Assembly (NCBI GenBank): GCA_000384935.1 | Contig: ARRA01000002.1 | Span: forward strand, 1-64,000 | Source of the DNA: a gamma proteobacterium SCGC AAA076-P13 | GTDB taxonomy: Bacteria; Pseudomonadota; Gammaproteobacteria; Magnimaribacterales; D2472 | DNA: 64,000 bases | Reading direction: 5' to 3' | Part shown: one piece after another, positions 19,074 to 29,185 of the stretch | Numbering within the stretch: position 1 is the first letter of the stretch | Layout: each line of letters begins with the position of its first letter | Notes under the pieces: model-generated | Databases searched by the model: none | The model's input: only the letters and a program-made list of their open reading frames with translations | Told to the model about the DNA's origin: nothing | Made by a program: the position numbers and the translations under genes

Positions 19074-20192
19074 ATGAAAAAAGCACTAATAACAGGAATT
19101 ACCGGTCAAGATGGATCATACCTAGCAGAGTTTCTTCTAGAAAAAGGATACGAAGTTCATGGAATGAAAAGAAGGTCTTCTTCTCTTAACACCCAAAGAA
19201 TTGATCATATATATCAAGATCCTCATGTAAGAAATCAAAAATTTAAATTGCATTATGGCGACTTAACTGATACCTCTAACGTACTCAGATTGTTAAAAGA
19301 AATTGAACCAGATGAAATATATAATTTAGGAGCTCAAAGCCATGTTTCCGTAAGTTTTGAAAGTCCTGAATACACAGCGGATGTCGATGCTATTGGAACC
19401 TTAAGGATATTAGAAGGAATTAGGTTGCTAGGGCTTCAAGAAAAATCTAAATTTTATCAAGCTTCAACCTCAGAGTTATATGGACTAGTCCAAGAAATTC
19501 CACAAAAAGAAACTACACCATTTTATCCAAGATCTCCATATGCTGTCGCAAAACTTTATGCATATTGGATATCGGTTAACTATAGAGAATCATACAATAT
19601 TTATGCTTGTAATGGTATTTTGTTTAATCATGAAAGCTCTAGAAGAGGTGAAACTTTTGTTACTAGAAAAATAACTAGAGGTATTTCAAATATATCTTTA
19701 GGACTAGAAAATTGCCTTTATTTGGGAAATTTAGATGCTCTTCGTGATTGGGGTCATGCTAAGGATTATGTCCGTATGCAATGGCTAATGTTGCAGCAAG
19801 AAGAGCCAGTAGATTTTGTCATTGCTACCGGTAAGCAATATTCGGTGAGAGACTTTATAAGTTGGTCTGCTAAATCTCTTGGTATTACCATTCAGTTTTC
19901 TGGATCTGGCGTGAATGAAATAGGTACTGTTATAAATATTGAGGGTGATATGGCTCCGAGTTTAAAAAAAGGACAAGTTATAGTAAAAGTTGACGAAAGA
20001 TATTTTAGACCCTCCGAGGTTGAGACCTTGTTAGGAGATGCATCAAAAGCAAAAAAATTATTAGGCTGGGAGCCCACAATTAGTGCTCAAGAGATGTGCA
20101 AAGAAATGGTCGATAATGACTATCAAGCAGCTTTACAGTATAAGCTTCTTAATGAAAATGGGTTTGATCAATATTTAACATCTGAGGATTAG
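19074..20192 (+). CDS. gmd: GDP-mannose 4,6-dehydratase
   Basis: Gmd makes GDP-4-keto-6-deoxymannose, the first step to GDP-L-fucose. The N-terminal NADP loop is [32 protein letters not shown] and [16 protein letters not shown] are family hallmarks. The catalytic Ser/Thr and Tyr-x3-Lys are seen in STSELYG and [10 protein letters not shown]. Its 372 residues are the usual length. It follows wzz by one base and is paired with the next gene. Confidence 0.96.
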   Translation: MKKALITGITGQDGSYLAEFLLEKGYEVHGMKRRSSSLNTQRIDHIYQDPHVRNQKFKLHYGDLTDTSNVLRLLKEIEPDEIYNLGAQSHVSVSFESPEYTADVDAIGTLRILEGIRLLGLQEKSKFYQASTSELYGLVQEIPQKETTPFYPRSPYAVAKLYAYWISVNYRESYNIYACNGILFNHESSRRGETFVTRKITRGISNISLGLENCLYLGNLDALRDWGHAKDYVRMQWLMLQQEEPVDFVIATGKQYSVRDFISWSAKSLGITIQFSGSGVNEIGTVINIEGDMAPSLKKGQVIVKVDERYFRPSEVETLLGDASKAKKLLGWEPTISAQEMCKEMVDNDYQAALQYKLLNENGFDQYLTSED

Positions 20193-20201
20193 CAAATAGT
20201 A

Positions 20202-21161
20202 ATGAAGGTATTTATTGCTGGTCATAATGGTATGGTTGGTTCAGCTATATATAATTTGTTGAGCCAGAGGAAAGATGTTGAAATAGTAACAAGAAATCGA
20301 AAAGAACTAGATTTGCTTGATCAAGTGGCTGTAAAAAGTTTCATCAAATCTCAAAATTTTGACACTATAATCATTGCTGCTGCTAGAGTGGGTGGAATTC
20401 ATGCAAATTCTGTATATCCCGCTGAATTTATTTACCAGAATATACAAATTCAAAATAATATCATCCATTACGCTCATTTATTTGATGTACAAAATATATT
20501 ATTTCTTGGATCATCTTGCATCTATCCAAAACTATGCAATCAACCCATATCAGAATATGAACTTTTATCTGGAAAACTTGAAGAATCAAATGAGCCTTAT
20601 GCAATCGCTAAAATTGCAGGTATCAAAATGTGTGAAAGCTATAATAGACAATATGGAAGAGATTACAGATCTATAATGCCGACAAATCTTTATGGTCCTG
20701 GCGACAATTTCAATATCAATAACAGTCATGTTATACCTGCCTTGATAAGAAAATTTCATGATGCAAAGCTGAACTTAGATTCAGATGTGAAGGTGTGGGG
20801 TTCTGGTAGACCTAGAAGAGAGTTTTTGCATGTTCAAGACATGGCTTGCGCAAGTTTGCATATAATGGATCTTCCTGAAAATGAATATCAACAAAACACT
20901 CAACCAATGCTATCTCATATAAATATTGGTACTGGGAATGATTGTAGCATTTCTGATCTTGCAGAAATTATTAAAAATGTGGTTGGTTATAAAGGAAATA
21001 TATTATTTGATACTTCCAAGCCAGATGGCACTCCCAGAAAACTTCTTGATGTAACGTTATTAACAAATCTTGGCTGGCAATCAACAATAAATTTAAATCA
21101 GGGCATAGCTGATACTTACAAGTGGTTTTGTGAAAATAATAAGAAATTTAGAGATGATTAA
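20202..21161 (+). CDS. fcl: GDP-L-fucose synthase
   Basis: The 3,5-epimerase/4-reductase that completes GDP-L-fucose. An extended short-chain dehydrogenase of 319 residues: FIAGHNGMVGSAI at the N-terminus, AARVGGIHANSVYPAEF, LGSSCIYPK, and Tyr-x3-Lys in YAIAKIAGIKMCE. MPTNLYGPGDNF is also typical. Together with gmd it shows that fucose or a derivative is part of the polysaccharide. Confidence 0.96.
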   Translation: MKVFIAGHNGMVGSAIYNLLSQRKDVEIVTRNRKELDLLDQVAVKSFIKSQNFDTIIIAAARVGGIHANSVYPAEFIYQNIQIQNNIIHYAHLFDVQNILFLGSSCIYPKLCNQPISEYELLSGKLEESNEPYAIAKIAGIKMCESYNRQYGRDYRSIMPTNLYGPGDNFNINNSHVIPALIRKFHDAKLNLDSDVKVWGSGRPRREFLHVQDMACASLHIMDLPENEYQQNTQPMLSHINIGTGNDCSISDLAEIIKNVVGYKGNILFDTSKPDGTPRKLLDVTLLTNLGWQSTINLNQGIADTYKWFCENNKKFRDD

Positions 21162-21174
21162 AATTAATTAAATT

Positions 21175-22356
21175 ATGGTGAATAAAATGAAAAGAATTAC
21201 TGTAGTCGGAACAGGATATGTGGGAATGTCTATGGCGGTTCTTCTTTCACAAAAAAATGATGTTACGGCCATAGATATTGATAAAAAAAGAGTGAATCAA
21301 ATAAATGATAAGAAATCTACTGTCAAAGATAGTGACATAGATGAATTTCTTAGCAAAAAAGATTTATCTCTTAATGCAACTACTGAGAAGTCGATTGCAT
21401 ACAAAGATCCTGAAATTATCATCATTGCAACTCCAACTGACTACAATCCAGAGACTAATTATTTTAATACAAGTTCAGTTGAGTCGGTAATTCAGGATAT
21501 TGTTGAGTTTAATGAGAAGGCTATTATCATAATAAAATCTACTGTGCCGATTGGGTTTACAAAATCTATGATTAAAAAATATCGAACTGATAGAATTCTT
21601 TTTTCTCCAGAGTTTTTGCGCGAGGGAAAAGCTTTGCATGATAACCTTTACCCATCTAGAATAATTGTCTCAGGAAAAAAAGAGTATGCTAAATTTTTTA
21701 TTAGAGTATTAAAAAATGTTGCTCTTAAGAATAATATTGATCATTTATATACGGATCCTAGCGAAGCTGAAGCAATAAAGTTATTTTCAAATACTTACCT
21801 AGCAATGAGAGTTGCTTTTTTCAATGAGCTTGATAACTATGCAATGTTTAAAAATTTAGATGCATATTCCATAGTCAAAGGTGTTTCTTTAGATCCTAGA
21901 ATAGGAGATTTCTATAACAACCCAAGCTTTGGATATGGTGGCTATTGTTTGCCAAAAGATACCATGCAAATGCAAGCGGAATTTTCTGGTACTCCTCAAA
22001 GCATCATTGGAGCAATTGTAGAATCTAACAAATTAAGAAAGAAGTTTGTCGCAGAATGCATAATTAAAAAAAGTCCAAGTGTTGTTGGTATTTTCCAAAT
22101 TGCTATGAAGTCTAATTCAGACAATCATAGAGCATCATCGATAATTGACGTCATGGATATTTTGAATAAAAACTCAATTAAAATTGTAATTTATGACCCG
22201 AGCATAAATAATAAAAATATACTAGATTATGAGGTTATCAGTGATTTAAAACTTTTTAAATCAGTATCTGATTTAATTATAACTAATCGTATCTCAAACG
22301 AATTAAACGATTGCATTCACAAAGTCTTTTCAAGAGATTTGTTTAATAATGATTAA
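21175..22356 (+). CDS. ugd: UDP-glucose 6-dehydrogenase
   Basis: Ugd oxidises UDP-glucose to UDP-glucuronate. The N-terminal loop is VVGTGYVGMSMAVLLSQ; KSTVPIGFT and SPEFLREGKA are conserved; the catalytic cysteine is in GYGGYCLPKDT near residue 261. With 393 residues it is the compact enteric type. The ATG at 21175 is listed, but ATG at 21187 (MKRITVVGTG) would give the usual N-terminus and may be the true start. It overlaps the next gene by eight bases. Confidence 0.94.
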   Translation: MVNKMKRITVVGTGYVGMSMAVLLSQKNDVTAIDIDKKRVNQINDKKSTVKDSDIDEFLSKKDLSLNATTEKSIAYKDPEIIIIATPTDYNPETNYFNTSSVESVIQDIVEFNEKAIIIIKSTVPIGFTKSMIKKYRTDRILFSPEFLREGKALHDNLYPSRIIVSGKKEYAKFFIRVLKNVALKNNIDHLYTDPSEAEAIKLFSNTYLAMRVAFFNELDNYAMFKNLDAYSIVKGVSLDPRIGDFYNNPSFGYGGYCLPKDTMQMQAEFSGTPQSIIGAIVESNKLRKKFVAECIIKKSPSVVGIFQIAMKSNSDNHRASSIIDVMDILNKNSIKIVIYDPSINNKNILDYEVISDLKLFKSVSDLIITNRISNELNDCIHKVFSRDLFNND

Positions 22357-23353
22357 AAATGTTCTTGTTACCGGAGTTGCTGGTTTTATAGGCTTTCACT
22401 TAAGTTTAAAGTTATTACGAGAAGGCATTTCAGTTACAGGTATAGATAACATCAATAGTTACTATGATCCCTCTTTAAAAAAGCTTCGATTAAAAATACT
22501 AAATGAGTTCGCAAAAAATAATAATGGAAATTTTACTTTTAAAAAAGTTGATATATCTAGTACAAAAAAAATTGAACTATTGTTTGAAAATAATTGTTTT
22601 GATTACGTCATACACTTAGCGGCACAAGCAGGAGTTAGAACTTCATTAACAAAACCATTTGACTATAATAAATCAAATATTACAGGGTTTCTGAATATAC
22701 TCGAAGGTTGCAGGAAGAATAAACCAAAACATCTATTATTTGCATCTTCTAGTTCAGTATATGGTATGAATTCTAGCATACCGTTTACAACAAATGATAA
22801 TACTGATTTTCCAGTAAGCCTTTATGCGGCTTCTAAAAAATCAAACGAATTAATGGCTCATACATATTCACATTTGTATGATATATCAATAACTGGATTA
22901 AGGTTTTTTACAGTTTATGGTCCTTTTGGGCGCCCTGATATGGCTTACTTTAAGTTCACAAAAGCGATTTTAAATGAACAGCCTATAGACATATACAACC
23001 ATGGAAAAATGAAAAGAGATTTTACATATGTTGATGATATTGTTGAGAGTATTTATAGACTTATACCTATAAGTCCAAAACTTAACACTTCTAAGCATTC
23101 GTATGCTCAAGCTAAGTTTAAGATATATAATATTGGGAATAATAATCCAGTTACATTAAAAAGATTTATTTCTGCTATTGAGAAAGCAACAAATAAAACT
23201 GCAATAAAAAATAATTTACCGATGCAAGCTGGTGATGTTCCAATAACTTATGCAAATATTGATGAACTTATAGAAACTATTAAATTCAAACCAACAACTT
23301 CGATTGAAGAGGGTATTAAAAAATTTGTACAGTGGTATTATGACTACCAATAA
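22349..23353 (+). CDS. NAD-dependent epimerase, probably UDP-glucuronate 4-epimerase
   Basis: An extended short-chain dehydrogenase of 334 residues. VTGVAGFIGFHLS is the NAD loop, and NINSYYDPSLKKLRL is characteristic of the UDP-glucuronate 4-epimerase (CapI) group. HLAAQAGVRTSL, SSSSVYG and the Tyr-x3-Lys in YAASKKSNELMA are present. RFFTVYGPFGRPDMA also fits CapI. Coming straight after ugd, it would convert UDP-glucuronate to UDP-galacturonate. Other UDP-sugar epimerase activity is possible. Confidence 0.85.
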   Translation: MIKNVLVTGVAGFIGFHLSLKLLREGISVTGIDNINSYYDPSLKKLRLKILNEFAKNNNGNFTFKKVDISSTKKIELLFENNCFDYVIHLAAQAGVRTSLTKPFDYNKSNITGFLNILEGCRKNKPKHLLFASSSSVYGMNSSIPFTTNDNTDFPVSLYAASKKSNELMAHTYSHLYDISITGLRFFTVYGPFGRPDMAYFKFTKAILNEQPIDIYNHGKMKRDFTYVDDIVESIYRLIPISPKLNTSKHSYAQAKFKIYNIGNNNPVTLKRFISAIEKATNKTAIKNNLPMQAGDVPITYANIDELIETIKFKPTTSIEEGIKKFVQWYYDYQ

Positions 23354-23382
23354 GACTGAAAAAATTATAGAGAGAGCTTTTT

Positions 23383-24426
23383 ATGAAAAATGATATAGAT
23401 TTTACTAAGCCATATTTCATTGCTGAAATCGGCGGTAATCATGATGGTGAAATAAATCGTGCAATTAAGCTTATTCAATTAGCAGCACAAAACGGAGCAC
23501 ATGCTGTTAAATTTCAGAACTTTAGTGGCAATTCATTATTTAATTTTGAGGCGTATAGTGAGCTAGCAACTAAATTTTCACCACATAAAAGATCTATAGA
23601 TGAAATTAAGCAACTTATAGATAAATATACAGTTCCAGCTGAATGGTTTAAAAAATTAAGAAGAGTATGCGATGAACAGAATGTCGACTTAATAACTGCC
23701 CCTTACGACATAGAATCTATTGCTGATGTAGACTTATATGTTGATGCATTTAAAATAGGCTCTGGTGATTTAACATGGCATGAAAAAGCAATTATTCTGC
23801 AAAATACAGGTAAGCCTCTAATATTGTCAACTGGCGCTAGTAAATTTGTTGAAGTTGAAAGCCTTATAAGAAAATTAGATCTATCAAAAAAAATTGCTGT
23901 TCTTCAGTGTACATCTAATTATGAAGGCGGAGACCAAAACCTTCAGCACACGAACTTAAATGTATTGAAAAAATATAAAAAATGCTGGCCAGAAGTTGAT
24001 TTTGGTATATCTGATCATCAAAAATCTATAATTCCTATAATCGGTTCAATTATTTTGGGTGGCAATGTTATTGAGAGACACTTTACTGATGATAATAATC
24101 GTAACGGTGCTGATCATGGGGTGGCATTATTACCGTCAGAGTGGAGCGATATGGTTATTGCTGGTAATCTTGCACATACCTCTCTTGGTTCTGAAAATAA
24201 GATTGTAGAACTATGCGAAAATGGTACAAGAATGACTCAAAGGAGATCTCTATGGTTTAAGAGAGATATGCATCAAAATGAAATAATCACCAGAGAAGAC
24301 ATTGAAGTATTAAGACCAAATACCGGTAAGGGTTTCGGTGCTGATGAAATTGATCAGGTTGTTGGTAAGACCATCTCTTGTTCAGTAAAAAAAAGAGATT
24401 TAATATTTGATGCTCATTTAAGATAA
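23383..24426 (+). CDS. NeuB/SpsE-family nonulosonate synthase
   Basis: A phosphoenolpyruvate-condensing aldolase of the sialic/legionaminic/pseudaminic acid synthase family. FIAEIGGNHDGEINRA opens the barrel; AVKFQNF, KIGSGDLTWH, STGAS, QCTSNYEG and ERHFTDDNN follow. The last ~65 residues form a SAF (antifreeze-like) domain (EDIEVLRPNTGKGFGADE). It has 347 residues and a good AGAGAG ribosome site. The SpsF-type cytidylyltransferase next to it repeats the Bacillus spsE-spsF pairing. The exact sugar acid cannot be told from sequence. Confidence 0.88.
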   Translation: MKNDIDFTKPYFIAEIGGNHDGEINRAIKLIQLAAQNGAHAVKFQNFSGNSLFNFEAYSELATKFSPHKRSIDEIKQLIDKYTVPAEWFKKLRRVCDEQNVDLITAPYDIESIADVDLYVDAFKIGSGDLTWHEKAIILQNTGKPLILSTGASKFVEVESLIRKLDLSKKIAVLQCTSNYEGGDQNLQHTNLNVLKKYKKCWPEVDFGISDHQKSIIPIIGSIILGGNVIERHFTDDNNRNGADHGVALLPSEWSDMVIAGNLAHTSLGSENKIVELCENGTRMTQRRSLWFKRDMHQNEIITREDIEVLRPNTGKGFGADEIDQVVGKTISCSVKKRDLIFDAHLR

Positions 24427-24430
24427 CGTT

Positions 24431-25213
24431 ATGAGTCGCTTACTAAATGATGATTTAATAAATCAGAATAAAATAATTTTTATTATTCAGGCACGAATGG
24501 GTAGCACCAGATTACCTAGAAAAGTAATGCGGAATATAATTGGAAATTATTCTATGCTTGAGGTATTGATATGCAGGCTATTAGTTATGTTTCCAAAAAA
24601 AACTATTTGGCTGGCAACCACACAAAATCAAGATGAGCTTCCTATATTGGAACTTGCAAACAAATATGGATTAAATATATTCCAGGGTGAAGAAGACGAT
24701 GTGCTATCAAGGTTTGAAAATATATGCCATTTAACTAAAGCAAAATGGGTTGTAAGAATTACTGGAGATAATCCTTTAATCTGCTCTAAATTATGTATAG
24801 CTTTGATTAAACAAGCCATAAATTCTAAAGCAAAGATTTCTCATATTTCAGATAAAAAGTATCAGCGAAAATTTCCACAAGGCCTAGTTCCTGAGATTGT
24901 TAGGGTTGAGACACTTCTTAATCTAAGAAAAATAATTCCAATCGACCAAAGATATCATTTATCACATGTAACAAGCATAATTGACGAAACTAAAAAAGAG
25001 CATTTTGTTTATAAAGATATTCCCGCTTTAGCAGGATTAAGACTTACGGTTGATGAGCAAAGTGATTTTGATGTAATCTCAAAGATACTAAATATACATA
25101 CAGGTGATTGGAGGAAATTAGATATTAATGATATAAATAATATAAGAATCTCTAACCCAAACATTTTTTTGGTAAATAAAAATGTAAAACAAAAGGACTT
25201 GTCGCATGGGTAA
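24431..25213 (+). CDS. SpsF-like cytidylyltransferase
   Basis: A nucleotidyltransferase of 260 residues related to spore coat protein SpsF and the CMP-sugar synthetases. IIFIIQARMGSTRLPRKVM is the nucleotide-binding start. VVRITGDNPLIC carries the metal-binding aspartate, and LRLTVDEQSDFDVI is also typical. It probably activates the product of the preceding NeuB-type enzyme with CTP. It overlaps the next gene by eight bases. Confidence 0.85.
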   Translation: MSRLLNDDLINQNKIIFIIQARMGSTRLPRKVMRNIIGNYSMLEVLICRLLVMFPKKTIWLATTQNQDELPILELANKYGLNIFQGEEDDVLSRFENICHLTKAKWVVRITGDNPLICSKLCIALIKQAINSKAKISHISDKKYQRKFPQGLVPEIVRVETLLNLRKIIPIDQRYHLSHVTSIIDETKKEHFVYKDIPALAGLRLTVDEQSDFDVISKILNIHTGDWRKLDINDINNIRISNPNIFLVNKNVKQKDLSHG

Positions 25214-25949
25214 ACAATTAAATGTATTCTGGTTTAATGAAGTACCTAATTTTGGAGATTTATTGAGTCCTTTTATAATTGAAAATGTTTTAAGCACGAA
25301 GGTTGTGTGGGCAGAGCCCTCTAGAACTGGAAAAATTCTTGGATTAGGTAGTATTATTGACTTTGCATCTGAAAATGATGTTATTTGGGGTTCTGGTGTA
25401 AAAAAACCTTTTGATTTTAATATACAAAATGTAGATGTTTTAGCTGTTAGAGGACCAAGAACGGCCAAGGTGCTAGGTATAAATAGCCCCATTACTTATG
25501 GTGACCCAGGTATTCTTGTACCACTATTTATACCAGCTAAAACAAGAAACTCTAAAATAACTATCATTCCACATTATGTTGACTATGCAGAAATAGTAAA
25601 TGACTATGGCAATGATCCAGCTTTTCAAATTATCGATGTATGTGATTTAGATTTCCGCAAAAACTGCGAACTTATATCACAAAGTGACCTTGTAATTTCA
25701 TCTTCGCTTCATGGTATAATAATATCTGAGGCATATGGAGTGCCAGCACATTGGCTTAAAGTTTCAGATAAAGTTATTGGAGGAAGCTATAAGTTTAATG
25801 ATTATTATGAAAGTAGCAATAGAGCCGGCAAGCTGAATATGTATAATAATGGATTGCATAAGATTCTTGATGCTGATTTACCTCCTCTTCCATTGCACGA
25901 CACCAAAGCATTAATATCAAAATTAGAAAATTATTTTAAGTCCTCATAA
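25206..25949 (+). CDS. Polysaccharide pyruvyl transferase family protein
   Basis: A 247-residue protein of the family that adds pyruvate ketals to sugars using phosphoenolpyruvate. Features are NFGDLLSPFIIENVL near the N-terminus, GLGSIIDFA, WGSGV, VRGPRTAKVLG, YGDPGILVP, and ISSSLHGIIISEAYGVP near residue 170. These are the standard motifs of the family. Pyruvylation would add negative charge to the polymer. It lies inside the run of glycan genes. Confidence 0.87.
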   Translation: MGKQLNVFWFNEVPNFGDLLSPFIIENVLSTKVVWAEPSRTGKILGLGSIIDFASENDVIWGSGVKKPFDFNIQNVDVLAVRGPRTAKVLGINSPITYGDPGILVPLFIPAKTRNSKITIIPHYVDYAEIVNDYGNDPAFQIIDVCDLDFRKNCELISQSDLVISSSLHGIIISEAYGVPAHWLKVSDKVIGGSYKFNDYYESSNRAGKLNMYNNGLHKILDADLPPLPLHDTKALISKLENYFKSS

Positions 25950-25954
25950 ACGAA

Positions 25955-26608
25955 ATGAAAAAAATTTCTATCATAATAACCTGCTATAACAAAGAAAATT
26001 TTATTGCTCGCGCTATCAGATCATCTTTAAATGTATTAAAAAAAGGGTTTAGTGTTAAAGTTGTTGTGGTCAATGATGGATCCACAGATGAATCTGATTC
26101 AATTATAAAACGTTTTTCTGAAAAAATTACTTATATTAATTTAGAGGAAAATATCGGAGTTGCTGGGGCTTCAAACAAGGGATTAAGTGCAGTAAAAAGT
26201 GATTATTGGATGAGAGTTGATGGTGATGACTTTTTAAGTCAAGATGCATTAATACATATGTTTCCTATACTAAATCAAAATAGTGAATATTCTTTTGTAT
26301 ATGCAAATCATGTTCGTGTTGATGAAATATCAGCTGTAACCAAATATGTCGATCTTAAGGAAAGAGAAACATTATTTAATCATGGAGCAGGAGTGCTTTT
26401 TCGCTCATGTATATTTGACAACGAATATGTCTATGATGAAACATATCGAAATGCTGAAGACTATAAATTACTTAAATTATTAATAGACAAAAATCATAAA
26501 GGTTTTCACTTACCGTTATATCTATATCGATATTACATTCATGGAGATAACCTAACGCTAAATGAAAATCGACAGACTTATATCGAAAAAGCTAAGCATA
26601 GCACTTAA
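25955..26608 (+). CDS. Family 2 glycosyltransferase
   Basis: A GT-A fold enzyme of 217 residues. ISIIITCYNKENFIARAI starts the nucleotide-binding half, VVVNDGSTDESDSII follows, and the metal-binding DxD is seen as MRVDGDDFLS near residue 90. The late NAEDYKLLKLL segment is the usual GT2 catalytic-base region. It is cytosolic with no membrane helix. Donor and acceptor are unknown. The stop is directly followed by the next ATG. Confidence 0.88.
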   Translation: MKKISIIITCYNKENFIARAIRSSLNVLKKGFSVKVVVVNDGSTDESDSIIKRFSEKITYINLEENIGVAGASNKGLSAVKSDYWMRVDGDDFLSQDALIHMFPILNQNSEYSFVYANHVRVDEISAVTKYVDLKERETLFNHGAGVLFRSCIFDNEYVYDETYRNAEDYKLLKLLIDKNHKGFHLPLYLYRYYIHGDNLTLNENRQTYIEKAKHST

Positions 26609-27949
26609 ATGAGAATATTAACCGTTATCCCAGAGTGGAATAGCTCAATACATGAGCAATTTATTAGATATGCAATAGAGGACAAATATTCAATCTACTC
26701 AGCTAAAGGTTTATATCAAAGAACATTACAAACTTGGTTATTAGCATTGATTTATTTTCCAATGATGTTCTCATATTTATGTTTTAAAAATTATAAGCAT
26801 TTGTCTATAAGACATGTAAATATAGGCAAACCAATTATTCAAGAAGTAATTAGAAACTCTAAAAGAGCGAAATTTTATCATGCATCAAATTTTATTTTGA
26901 TATGCAAAGTTTATATTAAGGCTATTGCAATATATTGTAATTTTAGAAAATTGAAGACAAAGCACCCAAATTTAAAAGTCATTGGAGGTGATAGTGCATA
27001 TGTTACTTTTTCAGTAATTTCTCAGATGGTTCATGACAGCATATATATTGTTGCTCAAGACCTGGTTTCAATTTCTAAGTTTGATAAAAAAACTCTATCT
27101 GCGAGTGGTGCTCATCGATGGTTAAATCCACTAGATTATGGATGTACTTCTGATGGATTAACGCCTTTACTTAAGGAAGATTTCCAAAAGCCAAAAATAT
27201 ATATGAAAAGAAAACATCGAAAAATTTATCAAGGTAACTATTTGCCGCGATGTATATATATTTATATGCATGATTTTTTTGATTCACCAGGAGTATACGG
27301 AGATACTGTTTTTACAGACCATGTTGAGTGGGTGGATGAGCTAATAAAACTATGTAACAAATATGCTTTACCAGTAAAAATTAAACGACATCCAAACGAA
27401 AGAAAAGAAAGCATTTTCGTAGCCAAGCAATTTGATAATCGATGCGAACATATTCATGGTGATCTTGATTTTGAGAAAGTTGTGCATTCAAATGGAGTAA
27501 TATGTACTGTATATGGAACTATCTCAAATGAAGCTTATTTAAACTATGTAAATGTTATTGCTTGTGGAAATGGGCCTTTTAATGGTCTACCAAATGTGAA
27601 GGTTGCTCATGACAAATTACATTTAGAATTAATAATCTCGAAATTAGCATCAACTAATTTTATTCAAAAGAACTACAGCATACGAAAAAAACAAAATAGA
27701 GAAGAGTGTTATACAATACTAGGCCCCAGTAAATTTAATTATGGTTTTAACTTACCATATAACGATTGTTGGGAAACTCATTGGCGTTCATTTATGACTG
27801 GAGATTACCCTAATGATACTTTCATACGCAGGAAAAGGTTAAAAAATATGAATAGGTTAGAGTTGCAGAAATTTGAAGAATTTTTATCACAGTCCTATGA
27901 ATTTCAGCATTTTAAGAAGTTTATTTTAAAAATTTTAAATGATATATAG
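26609..27949 (+). CDS. Putative capsule-type GT-B transferase, function unknown
   Basis: A 446-residue protein with no firm family assignment. The C-terminal half has features of capsule-synthesis and CDP-glycerol-transferase-like GT-B proteins: a histidine-rich YMHDFFDSPG, VKIKRHPNERKES near residue 255, and a VVHSNGVICTVYGTISNEA segment where such proteins bind nucleotide. The N-terminal half is basic, with one hydrophobic stretch (LLALIYFPMMFSYL) at about 47-60. Neighbours are glycosyltransferases. A GT role is inferred from these weak signals. Confidence 0.55.
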   Translation: MRILTVIPEWNSSIHEQFIRYAIEDKYSIYSAKGLYQRTLQTWLLALIYFPMMFSYLCFKNYKHLSIRHVNIGKPIIQEVIRNSKRAKFYHASNFILICKVYIKAIAIYCNFRKLKTKHPNLKVIGGDSAYVTFSVISQMVHDSIYIVAQDLVSISKFDKKTLSASGAHRWLNPLDYGCTSDGLTPLLKEDFQKPKIYMKRKHRKIYQGNYLPRCIYIYMHDFFDSPGVYGDTVFTDHVEWVDELIKLCNKYALPVKIKRHPNERKESIFVAKQFDNRCEHIHGDLDFEKVVHSNGVICTVYGTISNEAYLNYVNVIACGNGPFNGLPNVKVAHDKLHLELIISKLASTNFIQKNYSIRKKQNREECYTILGPSKFNYGFNLPYNDCWETHWRSFMTGDYPNDTFIRRKRLKNMNRLELQKFEEFLSQSYEFQHFKKFILKILNDI

Positions 27950-28087
27950 AAAGTTAAATATTAAAAATGATTATTTTAAAATCTATAAATAGTGCTTATG
28001 CTTAAAATAAACTACTATAATAATGCCTATAAGAAGTGATATAAAATGGTAACATTACAAATTTAAGTTAGTTAAATAAATCTAAAA

Positions 28088-29167
28088 ATGAAAGTAAAAA
28101 TAATTGGTGCAGGTTCGATAGGAAATCATTTAGCAAATGCAAGTCGCTTAATTGGGTGGGATGTAGTCATTTGCGATCAAAGCATGGATGCATTAAGACG
28201 AACAAAAGATGAAATATATCCAACAAGATATGGGTCTTGGGATGAGGGCATCAAACTAGAACATACCAATGAAAATAACAAGTCTAATGCTTCTTATGAT
28301 CTTGTATTAATTGGAACTCCTCCTGATAGTCATATTCAAGTTGCTATTGAAGCTGTTAAATCGTCTCCAAAAGCTCTTTTAATTGAGAAACCAGTTTCTG
28401 GTCTAGATTTTTCAAAAATTGATAACTTGCTAGATTTAGCAAAAAAGAACAATGTAAGATTGTTTGTTGGATATGACCATATAGTAAGCGAATCTGTTGA
28501 TTACTGTTCAAAATTATTGATAGATAATTCTTTGGGTGATATCGATACTATAGATGTAGAATTTAGAGAGCATTGGGGAGGAATTTTTAATGCTCATCCA
28601 TGGCTTGAAGGACCATGGGATTCATACCTAGGCTTTTCCTACAGAGGCGGAGGTGCTCTGGGTGAGCATTCTCATGCTTTAAATTTATGGCAACATTTTG
28701 CAAGAGTATCTTCTTTTGGAAAGGTGCATAAAGTTCAGGCAAAAATGCAACAAGTAAAAAATGAACAAGTCGATTACGATTCAATAGCATCCCTAAATTT
28801 AATCACTGAAACAGGACATTTGGGAAGATGTATTCAAGATGTTGTTACGCTACCAACAAAAAAACAATTTATAATTCAAGGAAAAAGTGCAAGAATTGAA
28901 TGCACACTTTCACCATTTGCTGATGAAGTTCAAATAATCCCTACTAGTGAAGGGGAAATCACAACAAAGGTATTCAATAAAACTCGCCCAGATGATTTTG
29001 TTAAAGAACTAAACCATATAAAAGATGTCTTAAATGGAGGAGCAGAATCTCCGATAGATCTTAATTTTGGACTAGATACCATGAGGGTGATTCATGCAGC
29101 TCACAAATCAAATATATCTGATAAAACAGAAAATATAGATTATAATTGCACATTTTTAGAACTTTAA
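28088..29167 (+). CDS. Gfo/Idh/MocA-family oxidoreductase
   Basis: An NAD(P)-dependent sugar dehydrogenase-like protein of 359 residues. The N-terminal loop is KIIGAGSIGNHLANA, the mid-domain carries LIGTPPDSHIQVAIEA, and the family lysine is in LIEKPVSG near residue 101. The C-terminal alpha/beta domain includes GGGALGEHSHALNLW. It follows a 138-nt gap with AT-rich DNA that may hold a promoter. It heads the module that includes the NeuB-cupin, HAD, methyltransferase and CMP-transferase genes, so oxidation or reduction of a sugar precursor for a nonulosonate is a reasonable guess. Confidence 0.85.
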   Translation: MKVKIIGAGSIGNHLANASRLIGWDVVICDQSMDALRRTKDEIYPTRYGSWDEGIKLEHTNENNKSNASYDLVLIGTPPDSHIQVAIEAVKSSPKALLIEKPVSGLDFSKIDNLLDLAKKNNVRLFVGYDHIVSESVDYCSKLLIDNSLGDIDTIDVEFREHWGGIFNAHPWLEGPWDSYLGFSYRGGGALGEHSHALNLWQHFARVSSFGKVHKVQAKMQQVKNEQVDYDSIASLNLITETGHLGRCIQDVVTLPTKKQFIIQGKSARIECTLSPFADEVQIIPTSEGEITTKVFNKTRPDDFVKELNHIKDVLNGGAESPIDLNFGLDTMRVIHAAHKSNISDKTENIDYNCTFLEL

Positions 29168-29185
29168 AAAACAACGGAGATATGA

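Noticed and set aside
25118-25492. 124-codon minus-strand ORF across the spsF/pyruvyl transferase junction
   Set aside because: Overlaps two well-supported plus-strand genes and has no family features.
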